Positions 9,585 to 19,620 of a DNA stretch of 64,000 nucleotides are shown piece after piece. The notes below the pieces were generated by a model. That model had not been told where the DNA came from, did no database searches, and saw only the letters and a program-made list of their open reading frames with translations. The DNA comes from Sulfurimonas sp. HSL3-7 (lineage in GTDB: Bacteria > Campylobacterota > Campylobacteria > Campylobacterales > Sulfurimonadaceae). Where the stretch lies: NCBI RefSeq assembly GCF_039645985.1, contig NZ_CP147919.1, forward strand, positions 1,984,001 through 2,048,000, written 5' to 3'. Made by a program: the position numbers and the translations under genes. How positions within the stretch are numbered: position 1 is the first letter of the stretch; each line of letters begins with the position of its first letter.

Positions 9585-10943
9585 CTAAAAATTGTAATTG
9601 ACGATAAAACGGTACTCGTCCCAATCGACGGCACCGTTGTCCGCGACAAAGTAATCCGATGTAAAGTTCCCGCGCAGACGCAGCTGCAGGTTCTCTACAA
9701 AACCGGTATTGTAGATCACGTCAAATCCCGCCTCGCTAGCATCGTCGGAGGTATAGCCGTTAAAATCGGCCATATCGAAATCAGCATAATAGAGCGCCGT
9801 ACTAAGATCCGGTCCGAACCCTTTCCAGTTATAGGAGAGCGCCGCTTTCGAGGCTTTTGTACCGGCCAGGAACATATGGCGCGTCACCATTCCCTGGGTA
9901 AATGCAGGCATGCCGCCCCAGGGCGTGATAATTGCATTGGCATAGGGCGCATCGCTGCTTTTGTTGGCCCCTGTCTGCGAATAGGCGATATACGCCGTCA
10001 AGTTCTCGACGGTCAAACCCGCTTTGGCAGCCCAGTAGAGCGAATCTATCTTGCCGTCACCGCCGAGGTTGCTCAACAATTTATCGCCGAGGTCATCCTC
10101 TTTGATGAACTGCCCGGCGACGAAGGGCTTGACCATACCAAACGCCATACTGTAATCAAGCTGACCATAGACGGCGTTTAAGATATCGTAGGCGTAGTAA
10201 TCCCAAAGCTGGACTTTAAGACCCTTGACGCCGGTATAGGTCGCCGATGCGACAGAGACGCCGTCTGTTGCTGTTCCTACCGCATACTTGCCCATATTCT
10301 CGAACGAACCGACCTGGTTACGGGGATCGACAGCCGAGTAGCCCGATGTTGCCGAGAGCATCTGATTCGCCAGATTCGAGCCGTTATAGACGCGGCCGAA
10401 AGTACCCTGCGCAAAACGGGTCACGTGCCCGACGACAACTGTTGTGTCCGGAATGTCCGTGTTGCTGAGGAGATACGCTTCAAACAAGTTGGGAAGCATT
10501 CTCGCATCATCGGCACCCGCCAGCGGCGTATTAAGCTTTTGGCGTCCCCCTTTGAAGATCGTATTGCCGCGCTTATACTGAAGATACGCCTCACCAAGGA
10601 TCGAATAGTCTTCGTTATCCGGACCCAACAGTGACGGATCGACAACCGTGTAGTCCGTTCTTGGGCTTCCCAACAAAAACCCGTTGGTCGTATAAAATGC
10701 CGTCCCCAGCGTCAAACCATGCAGCTCCGCCGTCTCATATTTCAGGAAACCGCCGATCGCATTCGCTTTTCGCGTATAGTCGTCCCCCGCGGGGCGCGTA
10801 TCGGTGATGCTCCTCGCAACACTGAACTCGCGGATCTGCCCGCCGGCCTTACCTTCACTGAACATACTGCTTAAATCTTCAGCAGCATATATACCCGATA
10901 CAGCAACAATTGATGCTATACTTGCACCGAACGTTTTTTTCAT
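9585..10943 (-). CDS. Outer-membrane porin of the acetate locus
   Basis: 452 residues from the ATG at 10943. This start is chosen because it begins a signal peptide (MKKTFGASIASIVAVSGIYAA) and follows an AAGGTGA ribosome-binding site; an in-frame upstream start would bury the signal. The mature protein is rich in alternating aromatic/polar strands and ends in F (VNYNF), typical of beta-barrels. The organisation resembles Campylobacterota OprD-type porins. Its place between the two-component system and the DUF485/ActP genes suggests it admits acetate or another small organic acid. An 11-bp direct repeat upstream may bind the neighbouring response regulator. Confidence 0.85.
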   Translation of the reverse strand: MKKTFGASIASIVAVSGIYAAEDLSSMFSEGKAGGQIREFSVARSITDTRPAGDDYTRKANAIGGFLKYETAELHGLTLGTAFYTTNGFLLGSPRTDYTVVDPSLLGPDNEDYSILGEAYLQYKRGNTIFKGGRQKLNTPLAGADDARMLPNLFEAYLLSNTDIPDTTVVVGHVTRFAQGTFGRVYNGSNLANQMLSATSGYSAVDPRNQVGSFENMGKYAVGTATDGVSVASATYTGVKGLKVQLWDYYAYDILNAVYGQLDYSMAFGMVKPFVAGQFIKEDDLGDKLLSNLGGDGKIDSLYWAAKAGLTVENLTAYIAYSQTGANKSSDAPYANAIITPWGGMPAFTQGMVTRHMFLAGTKASKAALSYNWKGFGPDLSTALYYADFDMADFNGYTSDDASEAGFDVIYNTGFVENLQLRLRGNFTSDYFVADNGAVDWDEYRFIVNYNF

Positions 10944-11011
10944 TTGCTTCACCTTATAAACGGGTATCGCCAAATACCCGATAATTCTTCTACACTGTTA
11001 TCATAAGGTGA

Positions 11012-11032
11012 GAACGTAGCACGAACGTAGCA
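11012..11032. promoter_or_regulatory. 11-bp-spaced direct repeat GAACGTAGCA upstream of the porin gene
   Basis: Two exact copies of GAACGTAGCA at 11012-11021 and 11023-11032 are exactly one helical turn apart. They lie in the intergenic region between the response-regulator gene and the porin start. OmpR-family regulators bind tandem direct repeats with ~11-bp spacing, and such a regulator is encoded immediately next door. Confidence 0.6.
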
Positions 11033-11115
11033 AATTGGAAAAAGCGGCTTCTCTGCGCTAATAGATAATGAAAATCTACTATCTTGCGTCATAAGATGGG
11101 AAAGATTGTAACACC

Positions 11116-11778
11116 TTATTTGGACGGAATGTCTATCATATACCCCTGCGAACGGATATTCTGTATAAAATCCTCTTTCAGACTCTTTTTCAATCGGTTC
11201 ACCTCTGCCCTGATCGTCGCATTGTCGACAAAGGTATCGTCCCATACATAGTGTTGAAACTGCTCAAAGTCGACGATCCGTCCGCGGTTGCGTGCCAGCA
11301 GATCGATAATCTGTGACTGGCGCTTGCTGAGGACCTGGACATCGCCCCTGAAGAGCAACTGGTTGTGTTCCTGATCGTAACTATAGTGGGAAGAGAGGCG
11401 CAGATGCACCCGCGGTACTTCGGTAGAGAGCTTGATCTTGTCTATCCGCAGGGCTAGCTCTTTGAGATGGAACGGTTTTTTCAGGTAGTCATAACAGCCC
11501 AGATCGTAGGCGCGCGAAATATCTTCGATATCGACCAATGCACTTATATAGATAGCCGGTGTGTGTATTTTCAGCGCATGCAGCCGCTCCAGGAGCGTCA
11601 GACCGTCCACACCCGGCACATTGATGTCTAAAATAAGCAGATCAAAATTCTCTTCCTGAAGCATCCCCATCGCTTTTTCGCCGTCCACGCAGCTTATCAC
11701 CTGATGGCCGATCGCCTCCAGATACTCCTGGATCGACTCATTAAGCATGATTTCATCTTCCAACAAAAATATTTTCAT
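11116..11778 (-). CDS. OmpR-family response regulator
   Basis: 220 residues. The receiver domain has acidic pocket E7/D8, phospho-acceptor D51 in LILDINVPG, and the conserved Lys near 101 (YDYLKKPF). The C-terminal winged-helix DNA-binding domain (~125-220) contains a RAEVNRLKKSL recognition-helix region. The ATG overlaps the kinase stop by 4 bases (ATGA), so the two are co-translated. It probably controls the adjacent porin and acetate genes. Confidence 0.92.
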   Translation of the reverse strand: MKIFLLEDEIMLNESIQEYLEAIGHQVISCVDGEKAMGMLQEENFDLLILDINVPGVDGLTLLERLHALKIHTPAIYISALVDIEDISRAYDLGCYDYLKKPFHLKELALRIDKIKLSTEVPRVHLRLSSHYSYDQEHNQLLFRGDVQVLSKRQSQIIDLLARNRGRIVDFEQFQHYVWDDTFVDNATIRAEVNRLKKSLKEDFIQNIRSQGYMIDIPSK

Positions 11779-13349
11779 ATGCCCATCACCTTGAATATGT
11801 AGCTGAACCGTGTCACGTCCTCACTCGAGTCGATCTTGATCACAACCCCCTCCTCTTCACAGATGGACTTCACCAGGTTCAGTCCCAGCCCGAATCCTTC
11901 CACTTTTCCGTCTTCACGGTAGTAGGGTTCCAGCACCTTGTTCGTATCTTCTATCTTTTTCGAACGGCTGTAGATCTCAAAACAGATTTCCGTACCGTCG
12001 ACACTCGTCCTGATGGTGATCAGTTCCTCCGGCAACGTATATTTTATAGCATTGGTGATGTTATTGTCGACAATGCGCTGCAGTTTGGTCTCGTTGAAGT
12101 AGATGTAGTGGCTGCCTTCGCACGGTTCAAACACAAAGGAGAGGTGCGACTGCTCGGCCACCTCCTCAAAAAACTCCTTGCGGCTCTGAAGGTAGTCGTT
12201 CAGATTGATCGCCGTCCGCGGGTATTCGACCTGGTCTTTTTTGACCAGGTAGCTCAGGTCGTCATAGATATTGAAGATATTTTTGACCGCGGCATCGATT
12301 TTGGCAAGCTGGCTGTTTTTGCCGTGCTTCAATGTAAAAAGATCGATATTTGTCATAATAACGCTCAGCGGGGTATTCGTTTCATGAACGGCGTGGCGCA
12401 GAAACTGCTTCTGCGAATCCAGCAGGCTCTGCGAAAACTGCTGTGCTTTTTCCAGCTCTTCATAGTTTTTCTGCAGGGCCAGCGTTTTCGTTTCGACCTT
12501 CTGTTCAAGCGATTCGTTCAGCTGCGCCAGCGAGTGTTTCTGATGCATGATCGTCTCGACCATCTCATTGGCATAGCGCACCATCGTACGGAACTCTTTA
12601 AAGAATATCTGTTTGTAGTTGATCACCTGATCATTATGTGCGGCCCGCTCGAAAAAAAGCAGAAAAGTATCGACATCGCGCTGCATGACGGCACTGATGA
12701 TCTTGTTAATACCAAAGATGACACCAAAAAGTATAAAAGCCAGTGTGGCGATCTCCAGGACGATCTTTACGATCTTGCTTTTTTGTTTATTGTGGCGTTC
12801 AAGCAGCAAGGTGTGTGCCGGCTTTGTATAGATACCGCTGATAAGCGTGTAGCCGTTGTCCAGCTTGAGCACATAGAGCAGTGCATCATGCAGTTTAGTA
12901 TGTTCGAGCTGTTGCAAGTGAATAATCGAAGCATCTGCAAGTTGACGGATATCGCCGAGTTTTTGCTGTACTGCAACGGGTTTGAAAAGTGCGTTTGCAT
13001 TATAATCAAAGAGTTGGACAAAGCTGTTTTTATCATCGGTAAAAAGGTTCTCGATCCGCTTTAACGCTTCGCCGGTATGGTTTGAGGGATTTTGCAGCTC
13101 GTACTCCATCAAAGCGGCCAGCCGGCGTGTCGAACGTATTAATGATAGTTCCTGCTCTTTGACAAAAGTGTTGTACTCCAGAGCAAGCTGCTTTTCATAA
13201 TCCTGATATTCATCCTGGATCAGTAAAGAGGCAAACACGATAGTGAACAGAAGTATTACCAATGTTGCGAACGCGTAGACCTGAGAGAGAGCGAAATTAC
13301 TTAAATACTGTGATGCCCATAAGGCAATTTTTTTACGTGGCGTTAACAT
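11775..13349 (-). CDS. Membrane sensor histidine kinase
   Basis: 524 residues from the ATG at 13349; an upstream in-frame extension would enter the cyclophilin promoter region and lacks membrane-protein character. TM1 is near residues 20-42, a ~150-residue periplasmic sensor follows, and TM2 is IVLEIATLAFILFGVIFGI. A coiled coil (~280-330) leads to the H-box HAVHETNTPLSVI, then N-box DNNITNAIKY and G-box GFGLGLNLVKSI. The kinase is complete and paired with the downstream OmpR-type regulator. Its signal is unknown; acetate or a related metabolite is a guess from context. Confidence 0.9.
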   Translation of the reverse strand: MLTPRKKIALWASQYLSNFALSQVYAFATLVILLFTIVFASLLIQDEYQDYEKQLALEYNTFVKEQELSLIRSTRRLAALMEYELQNPSNHTGEALKRIENLFTDDKNSFVQLFDYNANALFKPVAVQQKLGDIRQLADASIIHLQQLEHTKLHDALLYVLKLDNGYTLISGIYTKPAHTLLLERHNKQKSKIVKIVLEIATLAFILFGVIFGINKIISAVMQRDVDTFLLFFERAAHNDQVINYKQIFFKEFRTMVRYANEMVETIMHQKHSLAQLNESLEQKVETKTLALQKNYEELEKAQQFSQSLLDSQKQFLRHAVHETNTPLSVIMTNIDLFTLKHGKNSQLAKIDAAVKNIFNIYDDLSYLVKKDQVEYPRTAINLNDYLQSRKEFFEEVAEQSHLSFVFEPCEGSHYIYFNETKLQRIVDNNITNAIKYTLPEELITIRTSVDGTEICFEIYSRSKKIEDTNKVLEPYYREDGKVEGFGLGLNLVKSICEEEGVVIKIDSSEDVTRFSYIFKVMGI

Positions 13350-13405
13350 AATACGGATTATACACATTACGTTTAAAAGTTTGTTTGCGGTTAAGATTCT
13401 TCTAC

Positions 13406-13411
13406 TATAAT
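13406..13411 (+). promoter_or_regulatory. -10 box of the cyclophilin promoter
   Basis: A consensus TATAAT lies 35 nt before the cyclophilin ATG, in the divergent gap from the sensor kinase gene. An AAGGA ribosome-binding site follows just before the start codon. Confidence 0.6.
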
Positions 13412-13445
13412 TCGCACCATTAATTCTAAAAAATAAAGGATAACA

Positions 13446-13952
13446 ATGGCTTTTGGAAGACAAGAACTCAAAACCTATGATTTCTCAGCAGAAGAGATGG
13501 CCTCTTTTCAATGGGCAAAAATGACAACCAGCAAAGGTGTTATGTGGATCAAACTTTATAATGACGAAACACCGAACACCGTTGCAAACTTTGCTTCACT
13601 TGCAAATGACGGCTATTACAATGGTCTTAACTTTCACCGTGTTATTCCGGGTTTTATGGCACAGGGCGGTTGTCCGCACGGTACAGGTACAGGCGGTCCA
13701 GGCTGGGCGATCCCGTGTGAGACGGCACTGAACAAGCACCGTCACGTCAAAGGAACCCTTTCTATGGCACACGCCGGCCCGAATACAGGCGGCTCACAGT
13801 TCTTTATCTGTTTTGTACCGTGTCCTCACCTTGACGGCGTTCATACGGTATTTGGCGGCATTGAGCCAGACGATGCAGACTCTATGTCTGTGCTGGACAG
13901 CATCCAGGGCCAGGATAAGATCGAAAGCGTTGAGATTTTAGCGTCCCGCTAA
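13446..13952 (+). CDS. Peptidyl-prolyl cis-trans isomerase, cyclophilin type
   Basis: 168 residues covering a single cyclophilin domain: FHRVIPGFMAQGG holds the catalytic Arg/Phe region, followed by GTGTGGPGW, then LSMAHAGPNTGGSQFFI and HLDGVHTVFG. There is no signal peptide, so it is a cytoplasmic prolyl isomerase assisting protein folding. It has its own promoter (TATAAT) and an AAGGA ribosome-binding site. Confidence 0.93.
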   Translation: MAFGRQELKTYDFSAEEMASFQWAKMTTSKGVMWIKLYNDETPNTVANFASLANDGYYNGLNFHRVIPGFMAQGGCPHGTGTGGPGWAIPCETALNKHRHVKGTLSMAHAGPNTGGSQFFICFVPCPHLDGVHTVFGGIEPDDADSMSVLDSIQGQDKIESVEILASR

Positions 13953-13969
13953 TATAAGGAGAATAGAAA

Positions 13970-14080
13970 ATGGAGCATGGTAAAAGGGCAAAAGCTAAGC
14001 AGAACACTCTTTGCCATGCCCCCTTCACTATTCACCGTTTGCTATTCACGGCACTGTCATCGGGAGGTTCCCGATGCTAG
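13970..14080 (+). CDS. Possible 36-codon leader ORF before queH
   Basis: This ORF starts 8 nt after a good AAGGAG and its TAG overlaps the queH start (ATGCTAG). The interior looks non-coding: CTATTCAC is repeated with a 14-nt period and there is a GCATGGTAAA/TTTGCCATGC inverted repeat. It is either a translated leader coupling queH or a coincidence in a repeat-derived spacer. Confidence 0.2.
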   Translation: MEHGKRAKAKQNTLCHAPFTIHRLLFTALSSGGSRC

Positions 14081-15156
14081 TGCATATCTGCTGCTCGGTT
14101 GACAGCCACTTCTTTCTGGAAAAACTTCAAAAAGAGTTCCCCGAAGAGAAACTCACCGGCTTTTTTTATGATCCCAATATCCACCCCTATTCGGAATACC
14201 GATTGCGCTATTTGGATGTTCAAAGAAGCTGTAAAAAACTGGGCATTGACCTGCTCGAAGGCGAATATGACTTCGAGAACTGGCTGGACGCCGTCCGCGG
14301 ACTGGAAAAAGAGCCTGAAAAAGGGGCGCGCTGTGAGGTCTGTTTTGACAAGCGCTTTGACGTCAGCGCCCATAAAGCCCTTGAACTGGGTGAAAAGAAG
14401 ATGACGACAACGCTGCTCGTCAGCCCGCTTAAATCCCAGGAACAGCTCAAACGTGTGGGTGACGCCTTCCACAAAAAACACGGTGTCGAGTTTATTGCCG
14501 TCGATTACCGTGCAGACGGCGGAACGCAGGATCAGTCCCGCGTCACCAAAGAGGAGCAGCTCTACCGCCAGGATTACTGCGGCTGCATCTTCGGGCTTAC
14601 CATGCAGCGTGAACAGCAAGACAGACTGATGGACGAGATGTTCTCGCCTATCAACAACCGTACTCTGCCGGCCTCGATCGAAGAGCGCCTGGCCATGTAT
14701 ACAAAAAGAATGGAATTTGAAGATGAAGGCAAGCCCTATCGCATCGTCCGCCAGAAGTTTTTAAACTACCGCCAGTTCTCCTGCACCCTGACCAAAGGAA
14801 AAACGACGTCGATACCGGCCCATGCCCTCGCCTACTCGACCCTCTCGCGCAAGCGCGCCCAGGGAAAGATCGAATACAGCATTGATAATGTCCACTACAT
14901 GAATCGCGACGAGATCCGCTTTATCACCCTTGAACACTACAACCGACTCGCAGAGAGTTCTTTTGAAAATGTCCGGGAGCTGATCTTCAACGCCCCCACT
15001 TTTGAGATCGAGTTGATGGTCCGCCAGAAGATCGTTGCTCTGCCTTATGATCTTACGCCTATCGTCGTCGTGGATACCATTCCGGAGGGTAAACTCACCC
15101 TCTCACTCGATGCCAAGACCTATGAAGACACCAAAGAGTATTTGATCTCTCTCTAA
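14074..15156 (+). CDS. queH: Epoxyqueuosine reductase QueH
   Basis: 360 residues from the ATG at 14074, which follows GGGAGG; the upstream in-frame start would add repeat-like sequence. It reduces epoxyqueuosine to queuosine in tRNA wobble modification. Cluster-binding motifs are present: HICCSVDS near the N-terminus, CEVCFDKR, and DYCGCIFG with a preceding YRQ. The first motif lacks the CCAPC form of many homologues. About 150 residues follow the ~210-residue core, an extension I believe is usual in Campylobacterota. Confidence 0.88.
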   Translation: MLVHICCSVDSHFFLEKLQKEFPEEKLTGFFYDPNIHPYSEYRLRYLDVQRSCKKLGIDLLEGEYDFENWLDAVRGLEKEPEKGARCEVCFDKRFDVSAHKALELGEKKMTTTLLVSPLKSQEQLKRVGDAFHKKHGVEFIAVDYRADGGTQDQSRVTKEEQLYRQDYCGCIFGLTMQREQQDRLMDEMFSPINNRTLPASIEERLAMYTKRMEFEDEGKPYRIVRQKFLNYRQFSCTLTKGKTTSIPAHALAYSTLSRKRAQGKIEYSIDNVHYMNRDEIRFITLEHYNRLAESSFENVRELIFNAPTFEIELMVRQKIVALPYDLTPIVVVDTIPEGKLTLSLDAKTYEDTKEYLISL

Positions 15157-15286
15157 AAAACCTGCCAAGCGCCTTTGATAATAATCTCTTAACAGACATT
15201 TGGATAAAATAAAGCAATTTATTTTATGGCACGTTCTACTGAAAACACAATCATTTCAAGAAGTGCCGATTCAAAAGGTTTTATAT

Positions 15287-15730
15287 ATGATGGACGTCGT
15301 TGAAATTCAAGAGATCCTGCCTCACCGTTACCCGTTTTTACTTGTAGACAGAGTTGTCTCACTCGAAGTGAAAGAGAACATTGTCGCTTTCAAAAACGTA
15401 AGTATCAGCGAGCCGGTATTTGAAGGCCATTTTCCGGGTCACCCGATCTACCCTGGCGTCATGATTCTGGAAGGTATGGCACAAGCCGGCGGTTTGTTGG
15501 CATTTCAAAGTATGGAACTGACAAAAGAAGAGGTCAAGGAGAAGGTGGTCTACTTCATGAGTATCGACAAGGCCAAATTCCGAAAACCGGTCCGTCCCGG
15601 TGACCGTCTTGAATACCGCGTAAGTGTAATCAAGCAAAAAGGCGCCATCTGGCTGCTTGAAGGTAAAGCTTTTGTTGATGACGAGATGGTCTCGGAAGCA
15701 GAACTTAAAGCCATGGTCGTAGACAAATAG
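15287..15730 (+). CDS. fabZ: 3-hydroxyacyl-ACP dehydratase FabZ
   Basis: 147 residues from the ATG at 15287 (AAAAGG upstream), matching the usual FabZ length; an upstream in-frame start would add 29 atypical residues. It dehydrates 3-hydroxyacyl-ACP in fatty acid synthesis. The hot-dog fold signature [20 protein letters not shown] contains the catalytic His and Glu, and [11 protein letters not shown] is near the N-terminus. It heads the fabZ-lpxA-clpX-mreB-mreC run. Confidence 0.95.
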   Translation: MMDVVEIQEILPHRYPFLLVDRVVSLEVKENIVAFKNVSISEPVFEGHFPGHPIYPGVMILEGMAQAGGLLAFQSMELTKEEVKEKVVYFMSIDKAKFRKPVRPGDRLEYRVSVIKQKGAIWLLEGKAFVDDEMVSEAELKAMVVDK

Positions 15731-15738
15731 GACTGGAT

Positions 15739-16524
15739 GTGAGTATGATTTCACCATTGGCCATTATTGAAGATGGTGCACAAATCGGAGAGAATGTCAG
15801 GATCGATGCGCACTGTTTCGTATCCGGCGAAGCCAAGATAGGCGACGGCACGACGATTGCCCACGGTGCCTGCATTTACGGCAAGACGACGATCGGTAAG
15901 AACAACCGCATCTTTTCGCATGCCGTGCTTGGTTCGATCCCGCAGGATCTCAAGTTTCACGGCGAAGAGGTCGAGCTGATCATCGGCGACAACAACACCA
16001 TCCGCGAGTTCACTCTTTTCAACCCGGGTACCGAAGGCGGCGGAAGTGTCACACGTGTCGGAGACAACAATCTTTTTATGGGATATGTCCACCTCGGCCA
16101 TGATGTGATCATCGGAAACAACTGTATTCTGGCCAATGCGGCGACGCTGGCCGGTCATGTCGAGATGGGCAACAATGCCGTTATCGGCGGCATGACACCG
16201 GTACACCAGTTTGTCAAGATCGGCGACTTTGCTATGGTCGGCGGCGCCTCGGCACTTTCGCAGGATGTCCCTCCCTACTGCATGGCAGAGGGCAACCGGG
16301 CAACGCTGCGAGGCCTAAATCTGACCGGCCTGCGCCGTCACGCCGAGCGCAGCGATATTGATGCACTGAAAGCAGCCTATCGTGAACTTTTTGAGATGGG
16401 AAAACCGCTGCAGGAGGTAGCAAAAGAGCTGCTTGAAAAAAGTGAGAACGACTTGGTCAAGAACCTTTGTAATTTTATCAGTAACACCAAACGCGGAATC
16501 CCGTTTGAGAGGAAAAATATATGA
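15739..16524 (+). CDS. lpxA: UDP-N-acetylglucosamine acyltransferase LpxA
   Basis: 261 residues of left-handed beta-helix hexapeptide repeats (positions ~5-190) with a helical C-terminal domain. It catalyses the first committed step of lipid A synthesis in the cytoplasm. [18 protein letters not shown] holds the catalytic His, and [14 protein letters not shown] is conserved. GTG at 15739 is favoured because AGGA lies 6 nt upstream; ATG at 15745 is an alternative. The end overlaps clpX by 4 bases. Confidence 0.95.
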   Translation: MSMISPLAIIEDGAQIGENVRIDAHCFVSGEAKIGDGTTIAHGACIYGKTTIGKNNRIFSHAVLGSIPQDLKFHGEEVELIIGDNNTIREFTLFNPGTEGGGSVTRVGDNNLFMGYVHLGHDVIIGNNCILANAATLAGHVEMGNNAVIGGMTPVHQFVKIGDFAMVGGASALSQDVPPYCMAEGNRATLRGLNLTGLRRHAERSDIDALKAAYRELFEMGKPLQEVAKELLEKSENDLVKNLCNFISNTKRGIPFERKNI

Positions 16525-17768
16525 GTGAACACCGCCACTGCAGTTTTTGTAATGCCGTAGAGAGTGAAGAGAATCCGCTGATCGCCGGCAACAGTGTCTA
16601 TATTTGTAAGAATTGTGTCTATTCAGCATACAAGATCATGTTTGGTGACACACAAGGTGAGGTCACCAAAGAACAGAAAGCGCTCGTAGATGCGACCACG
16701 CAATTGATGACGCCCAAAGAGCTTAATGCCTTTTTAGGCGAATATGTCATCGGCCAGGAAAATGCCAGAAAGCTGCTTTCGGTTGCTGTTTACAACCACT
16801 ACAAACGTATCTTCAAAACCGGTTTGGTTGAAGATGACAATACCGAGATCGCCAAATCAAATATCTTGCTGATCGGTCCGACAGGGTCCGGTAAGACACT
16901 GATGGCACAGACCATTGCACGTGTTTTGAACGTACCGATCGCAATCGCCGATGCAACTTCTCTGACCGAAGCCGGTTATGTGGGTGAGGATGTCGAAAAC
17001 ATCCTGACCAAACTGTTACAGGCAGCCGACGGTGACGTCGAACGTGCCCAGCAGGGTATTGTCTTTATCGATGAAGTGGACAAGATTGCGCGCATGAGCG
17101 AAAACCGCTCGATCACCCGCGACGTCTCAGGAGAGGGTGTTCAGCAGGCCCTTCTTAAGATCGTCGAAGGCGCCCAGGTCAACCTTCCGCCAAAAGGGGG
17201 ACGTAAACACCCTAACCAGGAGTTTGTTCAGATCGACACCTCGGGTATTCTTTTTATCTGCGGAGGTGCGTTTGACGGGATGCAGGATATCCTGAAACGC
17301 AAGCAGGGTAAGAATATACTCGGTTTCGGACATGAAAAAAAGAGCAAGGATGAGCAAAAGCCGACGCTTGAGATGGTCGAACCCGACGATCTCGTCCACT
17401 ATGGCCTTATCCCTGAACTTATCGGCCGTTTACCGATCATCGCATCCCTCAATGAGATCAAAGAAGAGGATATGGTTCGCATTTTGACAGAACCGAAAAA
17501 CTCGCTGGTCAAACAGTATAAAAAGCTTTTTGCGATCGATGATGTTGAACTCACGTTTGAAGAAGATGCCCTTCTCGCCGTTGCGGCAAAAGCAATAGCC
17601 CGTAAAACAGGCGCACGCGGTCTGCGGGCTATTATGGAAGAGAGTATGATCGACATCATGTACACTCTTCCGGAGTACAGCGGTTATGAGATAGTTATTA
17701 CCAAAGAAGTCATCGAAAAAGGTGATGAACCTCTTTATATTAAGAAAAGCAAACAAAAAAGTGCATAG
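16521..17768 (+). CDS. clpX: ATP-dependent Clp protease ATP-binding subunit ClpX
   Basis: 415 residues. The N-terminal C4 zinc finger (CSFC ... CKNC) is followed by the AAA+ core: Walker A GPTGSGKT, Walker [12 protein letters not shown], the pore-loop region GYVGEDVE, and [13 protein letters not shown]-type sensor II. It unfolds substrates for ClpP in the cytoplasm. Its start overlaps lpxA, as in many Campylobacterota. Confidence 0.97.
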   Translation: MSEHRHCSFCNAVESEENPLIAGNSVYICKNCVYSAYKIMFGDTQGEVTKEQKALVDATTQLMTPKELNAFLGEYVIGQENARKLLSVAVYNHYKRIFKTGLVEDDNTEIAKSNILLIGPTGSGKTLMAQTIARVLNVPIAIADATSLTEAGYVGEDVENILTKLLQAADGDVERAQQGIVFIDEVDKIARMSENRSITRDVSGEGVQQALLKIVEGAQVNLPPKGGRKHPNQEFVQIDTSGILFICGGAFDGMQDILKRKQGKNILGFGHEKKSKDEQKPTLEMVEPDDLVHYGLIPELIGRLPIIASLNEIKEEDMVRILTEPKNSLVKQYKKLFAIDDVELTFEEDALLAVAAKAIARKTGARGLRAIMEESMIDIMYTLPEYSGYEIVITKEVIEKGDEPLYIKKSKQKSA

Positions 17769-17778
17769 GAACGCATAA

Positions 17779-18813
17779 ATGATATTTAATAAACTTATCG
17801 GTCTTTTTTCAAGCGATCTTGCGATTGACCTTGGAACAGCTAATACCCTTGTTATTGCCAAAGGTCATGGGATCATCATCAATGAGCCTTCAGTTGTCGC
17901 CGTTAAAAACGGAAAATATGGTCAGACTCAGGTTCTGGCCGTTGGACAGGAAGCCAAAGATATGGTCGGTAAAACACCGGGCAACATCCGTGCGATACGC
18001 CCTATGCGCGACGGTGTCATCGCGGACTTCGATATGACGGAAAAGATGATCCGAAAATTTATTGAAAAAGCGCACGGAAGAAAAGCGCTCATCAGTCCGC
18101 GTATCATCATCTGTGTTCCTTACGGTCTAACCCAGGTCGAACGAAAAGCGGTTCGCGAATCTGCTCTCTCGGCCGGTGCCCGTGAGGTTTTCCTGATCGA
18201 AGAACCGATGGCTGCAGCCATCGGTGCCGGTATTGATATCCGTGAACCGCAGGGGCACCTTGTCGTTGATATCGGCGGTGGTACTACGGAGATCGGTGTG
18301 GTCTCTCTAGGAGGGCTGGTTCTTTCAAAATCGATCCGCGTTGCCGGCGACAAAATAGACCTCTCGATCATCAACTACATTCGCCGTAAATATAACCTCC
18401 TGATCGGTGAGCGTGTGGCCGAAGAGATTAAGATCTCCGTAGGGACAGCAATGGAGCTCGATGAGGACCTTACCTACAACATCACCGGCCGTGACCAGGT
18501 AGAGGGGCTGCTCAGTTCCATCACGCTGACAAGCGAAGACGCCAGAGAAGCGATGGAAGAGCCGCTTAAAGAGATCGCCGAAGCACTTCGCGACGTTCTT
18601 GAACAGATGCCGCCTGATCTTGCAGGTGACATCGTCAACCACGGAGTCGTGCTTACCGGCGGCGGCGCACTGATCCGCCAGCTTGACAAATACCTCTCCG
18701 ATATCATTCGCATTCCGGTCTATGTTGCCGACGAGCCTCTGTTAGCCGTTGCCAAAGGCACCGGCAAGGCGCTCGACGAGATCGATCTTTTGCAAGAACT
18801 GTTTGACGAATAG
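17779..18813 (+). CDS. mreB: Rod shape-determining protein MreB
   Basis: 344 residues, an actin-fold cytoskeletal ATPase that guides lateral wall synthesis. The phosphate-1 motif DLGTANTLV, DIGGGTTEIGV and LTGGGALIRQLD are all seen. A short gap from clpX with an AGGA site, and 2 nt to mreC, indicate one transcription unit. Confidence 0.97.
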   Translation: MIFNKLIGLFSSDLAIDLGTANTLVIAKGHGIIINEPSVVAVKNGKYGQTQVLAVGQEAKDMVGKTPGNIRAIRPMRDGVIADFDMTEKMIRKFIEKAHGRKALISPRIIICVPYGLTQVERKAVRESALSAGAREVFLIEEPMAAAIGAGIDIREPQGHLVVDIGGGTTEIGVVSLGGLVLSKSIRVAGDKIDLSIINYIRRKYNLLIGERVAEEIKISVGTAMELDEDLTYNITGRDQVEGLLSSITLTSEDAREAMEEPLKEIAEALRDVLEQMPPDLAGDIVNHGVVLTGGGALIRQLDKYLSDIIRIPVYVADEPLLAVAKGTGKALDEIDLLQELFDE

Positions 18814-18815
18814 AG

Positions 18816-19577
18816 ATGAACAAAGAAGTCCTGTCTATTTTTGTTCTCTTTGCACTCCTTTTCGGTGGTGCACTCTTTTTCATGACAGATCTACAGCGCC
18901 CTATACTCTCTCTATCGAACGCCATCAAAAGTTCTTATCATAGCTTTACCGCTTCTGTCGGACAAAGTTATGATGAGCATTTCAACCAGCAGGACACTAT
19001 CATAGAACTGCGCAAGCAGCTAAGTCTCTACGAAGAGAGCCACCTTCTGTTGCATCAGGTCGCTACCGAGCTCAATGCACTCTTTGTTGAAAACAACTCT
19101 TCGTTTAAAGTCCTGCCGCAAGTCGAACTGGTCCGTGCTATCTCTTATGCAAAATTTGGCGATATCAACAAGGTCTGGATCGATACACCGCCTTTCGATC
19201 CGACCAAAGTCTACGGACTGGTCCATAAAGAGAACGTCGCCGGCATTGTTGTGATGAAAGAGGGACGGCCCATGGCACTGTTAAACGGCGCGCTCAAAAG
19301 TTCCTATGCCGTCTATGTCGGTGCGAACAAGGCCCCGGGCATCGTGCACGGTCTCAAGACCAGAGAGCTGATCGTCGAGTTCATACCGACATGGATCAAG
19401 ATCAAAGTTGGAGACGAAGTGCTTACATCCGGACTCGACAACCTCTTTTTCCCGGGGCTGAAAGTAGGGAAAGTGGTCTCGATAGAACAGTCCCAGGGGT
19501 ATCAGAATGCCATAATCGACCCTTACTACAACGCGAGCAACCCCGACTATTTCCACCTTATCAAACGGATCCGCTAA
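18816..19577 (+). CDS. mreC: Rod shape-determining protein MreC
   Basis: 253 residues. One N-terminal transmembrane helix (ILFVLFALLFGGALFFM region) is followed by a short coiled coil and periplasmic beta domains. It links MreB to periplasmic wall synthases. It lies 2 nt after mreB. The C-terminal DEVLTSGLDNLFFPGLKVGKV is the typical MreC signature. Confidence 0.92.
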   Translation: MNKEVLSIFVLFALLFGGALFFMTDLQRPILSLSNAIKSSYHSFTASVGQSYDEHFNQQDTIIELRKQLSLYEESHLLLHQVATELNALFVENNSSFKVLPQVELVRAISYAKFGDINKVWIDTPPFDPTKVYGLVHKENVAGIVVMKEGRPMALLNGALKSSYAVYVGANKAPGIVHGLKTRELIVEFIPTWIKIKVGDEVLTSGLDNLFFPGLKVGKVVSIEQSQGYQNAIIDPYYNASNPDYFHLIKRIR

Positions 19578-19620
19578 AAGTCGCGGTATACTATCATCAC
19601 CCTAAAAGCAGACAAAACCC

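Noticed and set aside
12108-13064. A 318-codon open frame antisense to the acetate-locus sensor kinase
   Set aside because: It mirrors the kinase gene, and no homology or start signals are seen.
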